A DNA stretch of 64,000 bases from Nocardiopsis alba DSM 43377 (GTDB taxonomy: Bacteria; Actinomycetota; Actinomycetes; Streptosporangiales; Streptosporangiaceae), in NCBI RefSeq assembly GCF_000341225.1, contig NZ_ANAC01000001.1, forward strand, positions 124,001 to 188,000, given 5' to 3'. Both the position numbers and the translations under genes were made by a program. Position 1 is the stretch's first letter. Each line of letters opens with the position of its first letter. This document shows positions 26,756 to 34,401 of the stretch, piece after piece. The notes under the pieces were generated by a model. It was not told the origin of the DNA and searched no databases. It worked only from the letters and a program-made list of their open reading frames with translations.

Positions 26756-28456
26756 CTACCCTCGTTCGCCGGAGCCCACCGGGATCAGGGAGAGCACCGT
26801 CCGGTCGATCCCGTCCAGGTGCAGCAGCGCGTTGGCCGCGTCGTCGGCGAACCCGGAGACCACTAGGGACCGCAGCCCCAACGCCGTGGCGCACAACGAC
26901 AGGTTCTGCGCCACGTGACCGCACTCTTGGAGCAGCAGGCGCAGCGCCCTCTGCCCGTACCCCTCGCGCAACCGGCCCAGGTCTCCGACCAGCACCACCA
27001 GGGCGCCCAGGCCGTCGGCCACCACGCCGGGCCGTCCGTCGGCCTCCGCGCGCAGGAAGGGGGAGAGCTCGATGATCCGCTCCACGTCCGCGGGGCCGTC
27101 CGCCCTCAGTAGCCGGTGCCCTTCCGCACGGTAGCGGTAGGTGCCGGCCTCCAACCCCTCCACGTGACGGACCAGCACCCACACCTCCGTGGCGTAGGCC
27201 GCACCCGGCGAGGGGTGCGTACGCGGGGGGCGATGCCGTCCCGTCCGTCCGCCCCGGGTACGGCTGAGACCGGCGGAGTGCCCGAGCAGGTCGGAGAGCT
27301 CGGCCAGGTCCATCCGAGACGAGAGGTCCCCGTGCGCGCTCTCACGCTCGGCCAGCGCCTCGCCCAACGTCATGGTCAACGGCCCGGGCTCGGGCAGTTC
27401 CACGACCGGGGCCGCCAGAGCCCCGGGGCGTTCGCCCTCCGGCGCCACCTCCCGAGGGGCGTGCTCGCCCGCCATCGTTCCGGGAAGGTACTTGCCGGCC
27501 TCCAGGTAGACCCGATCCGGGGCGCTCACGCCGGGCTCGAAGTAGTCGCCCGGCGGCTCCCAGCGCGGGTAGGACAACGACAGCAGCCAGGAGATCCGAC
27601 GCTCGTCGTCGATGTCCAGGCCGAGCCGGTTGCAGGTCATGTGCAGCAGCGACCACATGATCCGGTCGATGCCGTTGGCCAGCCCCTCCTCCGCGTCGAT
27701 CCGACGGAGCCGGTCGACCGTCGCGCGCATCTCCCGGTGCCACAGATGGTGGGTGGACGACCCCTCGCCCGCGACCAGCCGCTCCACCTTCGGTCGACGC
27801 TGCAACCAACGGGAGGGGGAGGCGTGGAAGAGCCGTTCCGCCTCCGACCGGGCCCGGGCGTCACCACGCGCCACCTCCGCCGAGAAGTCCCAGGTGGAGT
27901 GGTAGCCGCGCGCCTGGCGGACCGCCTCCACGTCGTCGAACCCCAGCGCCCCGAACGCCAGGGTGGCGAGGTCGACCGCCACCACCTGACGCTGCCCGGG
28001 CTGGGGGGCCGAGCGCAGGACCGCCAGGGAGATCCTGGTGCTCGCGCAGAAGAAGTCCTCACAGACCTCCAGGGCCCGGGGGCCGCCGTAGCGCTCGGTC
28101 TCGGGTTCGTAGATCGCCTCCAGCACGTCGCCGTCGGTGTGCCACCGCTCCGGGTCGGCCTGGGGCAGATCCGAATAGTAGGAGTCGCGGTCCAGTTCCA
28201 GGGCGCTCGCCGAGGTCTCCTTGGCCAGGACGCGCATGCGTTCGGCGAAACCCGCCACGGCGTCGGGGTCGGCGTTGAGGAAGCGGGCGCGAACATGCGG
28301 TCCACCATCCCAATAACGCAGGTAGAACCAGTCCTCGGCGTGACCGCCCTCGACCAGCTCCCGCGCCGCCGGGGCGAGGTGTTCCAGGAGGAAGGAGTCG
28401 ATGTCGGCACGACCGCGGTGCAGATGGACGTACACGGCCGACCAGGTGCGGGTCAT
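26756..28456 (-). CDS. Thiopeptide eliminase - SagB dehydrogenase fusion (LazF-like)
   Basis: This 566-residue bifunctional enzyme has an N-terminal half (about 1-340) of the lantibiotic-dehydratase C-terminal / thiopeptide-bacteriocin domain (WSAVYVHLHRGR, DWFYLRYWDGGPHVRARF, MWSLLHMTCNRLGLD). In split LanB systems this domain removes glutamate from glutamylated Ser/Thr to give dehydroalanine/dehydrobutyrine. The C-terminal half (about 357-566) is a SagB-type FMN nitroreductase (GEALAERESAHGD, DLSDLLGHS-like region, LLLQECGHVAQNLSLCATALGL) that oxidises azolines to azoles. This domain pairing is the hallmark of LazF in the lactazole pathway. The ATG at 28456 overlaps the previous stop (ATGA). 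The longer open frame upstream is shadow sequence. It is the last gene of the operon. Confidence 0.85.
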   Translation of the reverse strand: MTRTWSAVYVHLHRGRADIDSFLLEHLAPAARELVEGGHAEDWFYLRYWDGGPHVRARFLNADPDAVAGFAERMRVLAKETSASALELDRDSYYSDLPQADPERWHTDGDVLEAIYEPETERYGGPRALEVCEDFFCASTRISLAVLRSAPQPGQRQVVAVDLATLAFGALGFDDVEAVRQARGYHSTWDFSAEVARGDARARSEAERLFHASPSRWLQRRPKVERLVAGEGSSTHHLWHREMRATVDRLRRIDAEEGLANGIDRIMWSLLHMTCNRLGLDIDDERRISWLLSLSYPRWEPPGDYFEPGVSAPDRVYLEAGKYLPGTMAGEHAPREVAPEGERPGALAAPVVELPEPGPLTMTLGEALAERESAHGDLSSRMDLAELSDLLGHSAGLSRTRGGRTGRHRPPRTHPSPGAAYATEVWVLVRHVEGLEAGTYRYRAEGHRLLRADGPADVERIIELSPFLRAEADGRPGVVADGLGALVVLVGDLGRLREGYGQRALRLLLQECGHVAQNLSLCATALGLRSLVVSGFADDAANALLHLDGIDRTVLSLIPVGSGERG

Positions 28457-29823
28457 GGGGCCTCCGGGGGATCGGCGTCGACGGGGATGTCCATGTAGGT
28501 GCCGCGTTCGGCGCGCACCCACAGTTGGTAGGCGGGGGTCTGCCCGGGCTCCAGCCCCAGGACCGCCCCCCACTCCTCCTCGGCGTAGTTGCGCATGGGG
28601 CGGGCGCACAGCCCGGTGGCGGCGGCACCGAGGCACCCCCATTGGGCGATCCAGCCGAGAAGGGTGTGCAGGATCGGTTCGGCGTGCCGGCCGTGGGCGC
28701 GTGCCCACGAGGGGAAGTCCACGGCGAGGGTGTGTCCGAGCGTGGCGGAGAAGTTGGTCTCCCCGGTACGCGGGACCTCGCGCTCGGGGCCCGCGCCGCC
28801 GTCGGGGGCCAGTTCGCGTACCACGCGGTCGTCGACCCGATCCTCGCGCAGGGCGTGCCGGTACAGGCGTGGCGCCCCGGCCGTCCCGGCGGCCGAGTGG
28901 ACCTCGGCGAGCGCCGCTACCAGCGACGACGTCACCCCGTCTCCCTCCTCGGGGGAGACGTGGGCACTGGTCACCAGGTTGGCGGTGGAGACCCCGCTGG
29001 TGCGCTCGTCCAACCAACGGCGGAGGGAACGTCCGGGGCGTGCCGCGACGGAGGCCGTGCGCGCCGTCGCCTCCGATGAGAGCTCCACCGTTCCGGCCGT
29101 CCCCGCCCCTTCCGAGGGCTCCAGGGTGAGCGCCGCGCTCGGTTCCATGCCCTCGGGCAGGAAGGGGGCGGCGTCGACGCAGGCGGGATGGGTCGGACCC
29201 ACGTGGGTCCGGGGCGCCAGCCCCGCCCTGGTCAGGGTCAGTCCCAGGGTGGCCAGGAGATGACCGCCCTCCAGGAGGGCCAGCGAGGGCCGCAGTCCGC
29301 CGTATTCGGGCGGATATCGTCCGTGGTCCACCGCTACGACCACGCGGGCCCCGGCCAGCGCCGTCTCCGGATCGTCGGGTGCTCCGGAGTCGGTCAAGGG
29401 CTGGAGCGCGTGCGACAGCGGATCGACGCGCAGACACCAGTCCGTTCCTTGCCGGGGCAGGAGGAACAGGTCGGCTCCGAAGAGCCCCCGGGGCGACGGG
29501 TAGGCGCGGTGCACCGGGTAGCGGTCGGCCGCGGAGAGGCGCCGGACCCGCACCGCCTCGACGCAGGCGGCGAGCAGCCGCCGGCCCGAGGTCCACGACC
29601 CGCCGAGGTCTGGACCGGCGGCGTCGACCTCGCGGAGCGGGGCCAGGGCCGGCGACACCGGACGGACCTGTCCCGGAACCGGCCGGGCCAGGCCGTTCGA
29701 GATCTCTTCGCCGAAGAACAGTGTCTCCACGGCGGCCACGTCCTTGGCGTACGACTGCCGGTGGAAGTGCGCGAGCGCCTCGGCGCGGCCCCGCCCCTCG
29801 GGACCGCCGGTCGCGGCGATCAC
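28453..29823 (-). CDS. SagB/ThcOx-type FMN dehydrogenase (TbtE-like azoline oxidase)
   Basis: This 456-residue protein is of the SagB nitroreductase type: VHRAYPSPRGLFGADLFLLPRQ matches the family's R-x-Y-P-S-G-G-A-L-Y-P-x-E-x-Y region, and HALQPL follows as usual. The C-terminal half (HTLLGWIAQWGCLGAAATGLCARPMRNY) looks like a second nitroreductase-like lobe, as in TbtE of thiomuracin. It should oxidise thiazolines/oxazolines on the precursor core to thiazoles/oxazoles with FMN. The start is the GTG at 29823, overlapping the YcaO stop as GTGA, which sets the start; the larger open frame upstream is shadow. Having this gene together with the SagB domain of the last gene makes the cluster carry two azoline dehydrogenases. 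Confidence 0.75.
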   Translation of the reverse strand: MIAATGGPEGRGRAEALAHFHRQSYAKDVAAVETLFFGEEISNGLARPVPGQVRPVSPALAPLREVDAAGPDLGGSWTSGRRLLAACVEAVRVRRLSAADRYPVHRAYPSPRGLFGADLFLLPRQGTDWCLRVDPLSHALQPLTDSGAPDDPETALAGARVVVAVDHGRYPPEYGGLRPSLALLEGGHLLATLGLTLTRAGLAPRTHVGPTHPACVDAAPFLPEGMEPSAALTLEPSEGAGTAGTVELSSEATARTASVAARPGRSLRRWLDERTSGVSTANLVTSAHVSPEEGDGVTSSLVAALAEVHSAAGTAGAPRLYRHALREDRVDDRVVRELAPDGGAGPEREVPRTGETNFSATLGHTLAVDFPSWARAHGRHAEPILHTLLGWIAQWGCLGAAATGLCARPMRNYAEEEWGAVLGLEPGQTPAYQLWVRAERGTYMDIPVDADPPEAP

Positions 29824-31664
29824 GGGAACGGATGCGGGATCGGGTACACCTCGCCGGGCGTCTCCCACGGGATCCCCCCTTCGATCAGCTCGGAGGCCCG
29901 CGTCAGCCGCTCCAGGGAACGAATGCGCAGATGGGTGTGGCCGAAGGTCATCGGCAGGGCGCCGGGCACGATCACCTTCACCGAGTGCGCGCCCACCGCC
30001 TCGGTATAGGGGGCGCCGCTCTGGTCCACGACGATCACGTCCAGGCCGAGCGCGTGCACGGCCGCCAGACGTTCGCGCAGTACGGCGGCCAGGTCGACGC
30101 CGGCGAAGGACGAGGGCCGACCGGCGACGAGTTCGTCCATGCCGACGACGCCGGCCGGGCGGCGCAGGAACTCCCACATCGGTCGGGCCTCCCAGAGACC
30201 GAACACGCCGGTGTGGTCCTCCAGGGTCCGAATGAGCGTGAAGTCGTCGAGCATCGGCCGGCAGCGCTCCACGGACACCGACTCCCGCATCCGCACCCAC
30301 TTGGGGTACATCAGGGCGTTCGTGGCGGTCTCCTCGACGGCCGCCATCAGCGCCCGTCGAGGGTCGAGGTGGGTTCCGGTGGCCAGACTCAACGCGGGCG
30401 CGAGCCCTTCGCGCACCGCCCCCTCCTCGGCGGTGACCATCGCCAGGACGGTCGGAACACCCAGGTCGGAGGTGATGTCGAGCAGGGACAGCTCCAGGCC
30501 GCGCTCGGTGATCAGGTCGGTGAGGTGGTTCAGGTCCGGGTCGTCGACGCCCTCGATCCGGCGTGGTCGGGTGCGCGAGTACCAGGTGAGCAGGAAGGCG
30601 TCCCGTTCCACCACCTCGAACAGGCCGTACAGGACGGCCTCGGCCGGGGAACCGCCCACGGCGCAGCCGTTGGAGGACTCGTACAGGAAGCGCTCCTCGC
30701 GCGGTCCGGCGTGCCAGTAGGCGACGTGTTCGGGCACCAGGACACGGCGGCGTTCCCGGGTGGACCAGCCCCACACCCAGGTGGTGGGGGTGGTCGGTGT
30801 GTAGGGGACCGGGTCGAAGGAGGGATGGCCGTACCACTCCTCCTCGTGGAGCCCCAGCAGGGCCGGGTCGACGGCGTCCGAGGCCAGCTCCGCGTAGGAG
30901 CCGCGCACGGTGGGTGTTCTCGACAGCCGACGCCCGCCGGTCACCCGTTCCACGCCTTCGAGGAGGGCGGGGACCTCGCTGTCGGTGAACCGGGTGGAGC
31001 GCCCGTAGCCGCCCTCGCGGGACGTGCGTCCTGGAGCGACGGTCTCACAGGTCACGAGGGCCAGTGGGGACTCCTCGTCCCGGTACATGTGGGCGGCGGG
31101 GCCGAACCGGAAGTCGAGCAGTCTCTCGCGCAGGACCTCGCGGTCCATCCTTCGAACACGCAGGGAGTCGCCGACCGTCGGCGCGGGTGTCTCCAGGCCG
31201 AGCGGGTCGGTGTCGTCCGCGACCGCGCTCTCGTCACCGTTCCGAGGGCAGTGGTCGCAGTGCGGATGGGGGACGAAGCGGTGCCGGGTCAGTGTTCCGT
31301 CCCGGCGGTCCAGGGCGATCAGGGACAGCCGGAGGTCGGTCGGGTCGGTGGCGGCGACCAGCGCGTCGAACACCCCCTCCCACAGGTCGAGGAGGCCGTC
31401 GGGGGTCGGCCGGTGGACGGCCGTCTCGCCCTCGACGTCGTACCGCCAGAGACCGGCGCATCGCGCGCAGCCGCTCGCGCCGTCGGGGGTCCAGGGGCCG
31501 AGGAAGAGCAGCGGTCCACCCGTCGCGGTGTGCAGGATCCCTCCGTCGACCGGGAACTCGCGCGGGTGGTCCAGCGTGGCGCCGACCGGGAGCGCGTTCG
31601 CGTCGTCGGGGCGGGGCGGGACCGTTCCTCGAGTGCCGGCCACGGGGACACGTCCTAGCTCCAT
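29820..31664 (-). CDS. YcaO-domain azoline cyclodehydratase (TbtG/LazE-like)
   Basis: This 614-residue ATP-dependent enzyme converts Cys (and possibly Ser/Thr) of the precursor into thiazoline/oxazoline rings. The N-terminal domain has two CxxC pairs (C66/C69 and C136/C139), as in thiopeptide and TOMM YcaO proteins, probably binding zinc. The YcaO core shows ESSNGCAVGGSPAEAVLYGLFEVVERDAFLLTW and ALMAAVEETA, typical ATP-site helices. The C-terminus ends YPIPHPFP, the PxPxP tail found in cyclodehydratase-type YcaOs. The ATG at 31664 overlaps the stop of the E1-like gene by 10 bp. It should act with the E1-like/RRE protein, which delivers the leader peptide. Confidence 0.92.
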   Translation of the reverse strand: MELGRVPVAGTRGTVPPRPDDANALPVGATLDHPREFPVDGGILHTATGGPLLFLGPWTPDGASGCARCAGLWRYDVEGETAVHRPTPDGLLDLWEGVFDALVAATDPTDLRLSLIALDRRDGTLTRHRFVPHPHCDHCPRNGDESAVADDTDPLGLETPAPTVGDSLRVRRMDREVLRERLLDFRFGPAAHMYRDEESPLALVTCETVAPGRTSREGGYGRSTRFTDSEVPALLEGVERVTGGRRLSRTPTVRGSYAELASDAVDPALLGLHEEEWYGHPSFDPVPYTPTTPTTWVWGWSTRERRRVLVPEHVAYWHAGPREERFLYESSNGCAVGGSPAEAVLYGLFEVVERDAFLLTWYSRTRPRRIEGVDDPDLNHLTDLITERGLELSLLDITSDLGVPTVLAMVTAEEGAVREGLAPALSLATGTHLDPRRALMAAVEETATNALMYPKWVRMRESVSVERCRPMLDDFTLIRTLEDHTGVFGLWEARPMWEFLRRPAGVVGMDELVAGRPSSFAGVDLAAVLRERLAAVHALGLDVIVVDQSGAPYTEAVGAHSVKVIVPGALPMTFGHTHLRIRSLERLTRASELIEGGIPWETPGEVYPIPHPFP

Positions 31665-33250
31665 GAGGCCACCGCCGAGTGCACGCCGAGGTCGCGGAGC
31701 CGGTCCGCGCCCTCCGGAGCGGACAGGCGCACCGCGCGTGTCCCGAACGCCCAACGGGCGAGGTCGGAGAGCGTCCGCGAAGTGCCGCCGCCGCAGGCGT
31801 CCAGGGGTGGCCCTGGAGGCTCCTCGGCGAGTCGGGCCGAGGCGACCGCGCGGAGCAGCGCCTCCTGGACGGCGGTGTCGGGGTGCGGGGCCACGCCCTC
31901 GCCCGAGAACGCGCCCTCGGTCTCCGGGAGCACCCGGGCGCGGTGGAGTCCGTCGTCCGTGGCGTGGACGACCAGACTCGCGGTCACACCCAGTCGCAGG
32001 GTGAGCGCGGCCCACAGACGGCGGGAACCGGGGGAGAGATCGGGCGCGGCCACGTCCTTCCAGCGCTCCCCGGGCATGCGCAGGGCCAGGTCGGCCACGG
32101 CCGCGCCGATCGCGGTCTCGGGCGTCAGCCCCAGCCCCAGGCCCACCGGTGTGGTGGAAGGGAGCCACACCTCGGGGCGCAGGGCACGGAGCAGGGCGTC
32201 CAGACGCGCCTCGGCGGTGGTGGGGCCGCAGCCGACCACCGTGCCGGAGCGGGCCAGACCCACCGGGAGTTGGGGCAGCGAGCCGGGGCGCGGCTCGGCC
32301 ACCGGGCCGAACACCCGGTCCCACAGGTGGGTCACCGAGTCCAGGAGGGCGGGCACCTCGGGGGGCTCGGCCGCTTCCCACACGGGGATCGGGCCGGTGG
32401 CCTCGGGGTTCAGCGGGGAAAGGACCGAGAACACGCGCGGTTCGCTGACGAGCTCGTCCGTGGTCACCATGAACTCCGCGTCCTCGGCGGGCGCGGCGTC
32501 CTCGGCGTCCCTGGCCACGTGGGCCACCAGGGCCAGCGCCAGTTGGGCGCAGACCAGGGTGTGGACGAGCCGGGACGCGCCCTCGTCCGGGGCGGTGCCG
32601 TCCGAGGTCTCCTTTCGGGAGGCGAACCATCTCCGCAGCGGCGCGACCAGGTCCGGGCCGGCCGACCGATCACGGGGACCGGACAGCCACAGGCCGCCGC
32701 CCGAGGCGATCAGGTGCTCGGCGGGTTCGCCCTCGGCCGGCTCCCACCGGGTGGTCAACAGAAGGGGGCTCTCCGGAGCGTCCTCGGGGTCGACCCGGAC
32801 CGTGCCGACGCCGGCCCTCTCCAGAGCGCGCGCCGCCTCGGCGGCCAGCTCCGGGTGGGACGAACGGACACGGACCGTGCCCTCGCGCAGCGCCGCCAGC
32901 GCGGCGTGCGGGCGGCGGGTCAGGGACTCCAGGTGCGGGTAGGCGGCCCGTTCCGCCGGGGCGAGGTCCTCGGGCTCGGGTTCGAGTTCGCGGAGGAAAC
33001 CGTGCTCCTCCAGCTGGTCGAGGATGCTCGCCAGGAAGGGACGGCCGCGTTCGGGGAAACCGCCCAGGAGGGTCTCCCGTTCGAAACCGGCGCGCAACGT
33101 CGGCTCCAGGGCGCGCCACACCGTGTCGGCCCTGGACCCCCGGACCACGACGGCGGTGGCGCCCATGCTCAACGCCACCCCCTCCTCGGCGAGGGAACGC
33201 GCGCGCACGGCGCTCTTGAGACGGACGGGGTTCGCGGAGGGCTCAGACAT
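31655..33250 (-). CDS. E1-like (Ocin-ThiF) leader-binding partner of the cyclodehydratase (TbtF/LazD-like)
   Basis: This 531-residue protein sits between the YcaO gene and the candidate pyridine synthase gene, in the slot held by TbtF/LazD. Residues 1-95 (VALSMGATAVVVRGSRADTVWRALEPTL, LDQLEEHGFLREL) form a winged-helix-like region expected to be the RiPP recognition element that binds the precursor leader. The rest is a degenerate ThiF/E1 fold without an obvious ATP-binding glycine motif, as usual for this family, with GTVVGCGPTTAEARLDALLRAL near the middle. The ATG at 33250 is preferred over a GTG at 33259 because the GGAGG site is about 10 bp before the ATG but touches the GTG. It overlaps the upstream gene by 8 bp. 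Confidence 0.75.
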   Translation of the reverse strand: MSEPSANPVRLKSAVRARSLAEEGVALSMGATAVVVRGSRADTVWRALEPTLRAGFERETLLGGFPERGRPFLASILDQLEEHGFLRELEPEPEDLAPAERAAYPHLESLTRRPHAALAALREGTVRVRSSHPELAAEAARALERAGVGTVRVDPEDAPESPLLLTTRWEPAEGEPAEHLIASGGGLWLSGPRDRSAGPDLVAPLRRWFASRKETSDGTAPDEGASRLVHTLVCAQLALALVAHVARDAEDAAPAEDAEFMVTTDELVSEPRVFSVLSPLNPEATGPIPVWEAAEPPEVPALLDSVTHLWDRVFGPVAEPRPGSLPQLPVGLARSGTVVGCGPTTAEARLDALLRALRPEVWLPSTTPVGLGLGLTPETAIGAAVADLALRMPGERWKDVAAPDLSPGSRRLWAALTLRLGVTASLVVHATDDGLHRARVLPETEGAFSGEGVAPHPDTAVQEALLRAVASARLAEEPPGPPLDACGGGTSRTLSDLARWAFGTRAVRLSAPEGADRLRDLGVHSAVASWS

Positions 33251-34397
33251 CGTCGTCACCCCTCCACGGCAGGGTCGGCCGCAGCTCGGGGTCCCGACTC
33301 TGGTGGTCGACGACCCTGCGGACCGTCTCCTCCCAGGACTCGCCCACCACCTCTTGGGCGGCCTCGGTGAGCAGGTACGCCACCGAGTAGCGCTGGATCG
33401 GCGTCACGCCCATCAACGGAAGGAGGTCGAAGAAGCAGTTGATGACGAAGCGGAACGCGGCGAACCCGTGCCCGTCACCGAGCCGGGTGAAGTCCAACTT
33501 ACGGAACTCACGGTGGAAGTCGCTGTAGGAACGCTCGTCGGAACCGCTCCACCGCACGCCCACGTCGTCGCCGAGCCGGGCCGCGGTCTCCTGCCGTTCG
33601 GGGTGCGGAAAGGGCAGGATGTGTCCCTGCCGGGCCAGCGCGACCGCCTCGGGCAGCCAACGGTCGACCCAGGTGCCCCAGGCCTCGGCGTAGGGGTCGG
33701 CGCCGTCGCCCTCGTGGATCCCGCGCAGGGTCGCCACCAGGTTCTCCCGCTGCCCTCGGTAGGAGGCGGCCAGCCGTTCCTGGGCCCGCCCTTCGGAGTC
33801 CGACCAGTGGAAGTACTCCTTCCAATGCGACAGGAACGCCTGGTAGCCGGATCTGAGCCCCCACTCGGGGTAGCGCGTGGCGATCGCGCCCATCCCGGAG
33901 AACACGTTCGCCGTCACCGCGCTCCGGCCTCCGCGTCCGTCGACCTGGTCGGCGACCCGGTCCAGGCCGTCGGTGAGCACCCGGCCCTTGAGCGCGATCG
34001 CCTCGGGGCCGCGCAGGAACGTGTCGACGGGATCGCCGGGCAGGCGGAGCACGGAGTTGTCCGGTGTCAGAGGGGAGTAGGGGCCCTCCACCAGCTCCAA
34101 CCGGCCCATGCTCCGGGAGAAGCCCTCGTATTCGGCGGGGTCCAGCACCCTTCGCGAGGGGTGTCGTTCCACGAAGGCGGAGAGCCCTCGTTCGGCTCGG
34201 TCGGCCGCCTCGGCCACCGCCTCGGGGGATCCGTCCAGGTAGAGCACACAGTGCGGGCCGAGCCGCCAGTGCAGGTGGAGCCACGCGGCGGTGACCCCTT
34301 CCCTGGCGGCGGCCTCGCGCGCGGCGGGCACGAGACAGTCGCCCAACAGCGCGCTCTTGTCGCTGTCGTAGTAGGTCACTCTGAGTCCGACGGTCAA
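33243..34397 (-). CDS. Candidate pyridine synthase ([4+2] cycloaddition enzyme, TbtD/LazC-like)
   Basis: This 384-residue member of the lantibiotic-dehydratase C-terminal superfamily is distinct from the eliminase domain. It opens LRVTYYDSDKSALLGDCLVPAA, keeps LHLHWRLGPHCVLYLD, and ends FRFVINCFFDLLPLMGVTPIQRYSVAYLLTEA, features of the thiopeptide pyridine-forming family. Such enzymes join two dehydroalanines to build the central pyridine, close the macrocycle and expel the leader peptide. The assignment to cycloaddition rather than elimination rests on gene order and the presence of a clearer eliminase in the last gene. The start is probably the TTG at 34397, with GAGG 9 bp upstream and an 8-bp gap-free arrangement with the dehydratase stop. 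A GTG at 34379 is the alternative. Confidence 0.72.
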   Translation of the reverse strand: MTVGLRVTYYDSDKSALLGDCLVPAAREAAAREGVTAAWLHLHWRLGPHCVLYLDGSPEAVAEAADRAERGLSAFVERHPSRRVLDPAEYEGFSRSMGRLELVEGPYSPLTPDNSVLRLPGDPVDTFLRGPEAIALKGRVLTDGLDRVADQVDGRGGRSAVTANVFSGMGAIATRYPEWGLRSGYQAFLSHWKEYFHWSDSEGRAQERLAASYRGQRENLVATLRGIHEGDGADPYAEAWGTWVDRWLPEAVALARQGHILPFPHPERQETAARLGDDVGVRWSGSDERSYSDFHREFRKLDFTRLGDGHGFAAFRFVINCFFDLLPLMGVTPIQRYSVAYLLTEAAQEVVGESWEETVRRVVDHQSRDPELRPTLPWRGDDDV

Positions 34398-34401
34398 GGG
34401 G

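Noticed and set aside
28457..29596. N-terminal extension of the eliminase-SagB fusion
   Set aside because: The extension overlaps the SagB-like gene in another frame and is Arg/Gly/Pro-rich; the ATG at 28456 overlaps the upstream stop as ATGA.
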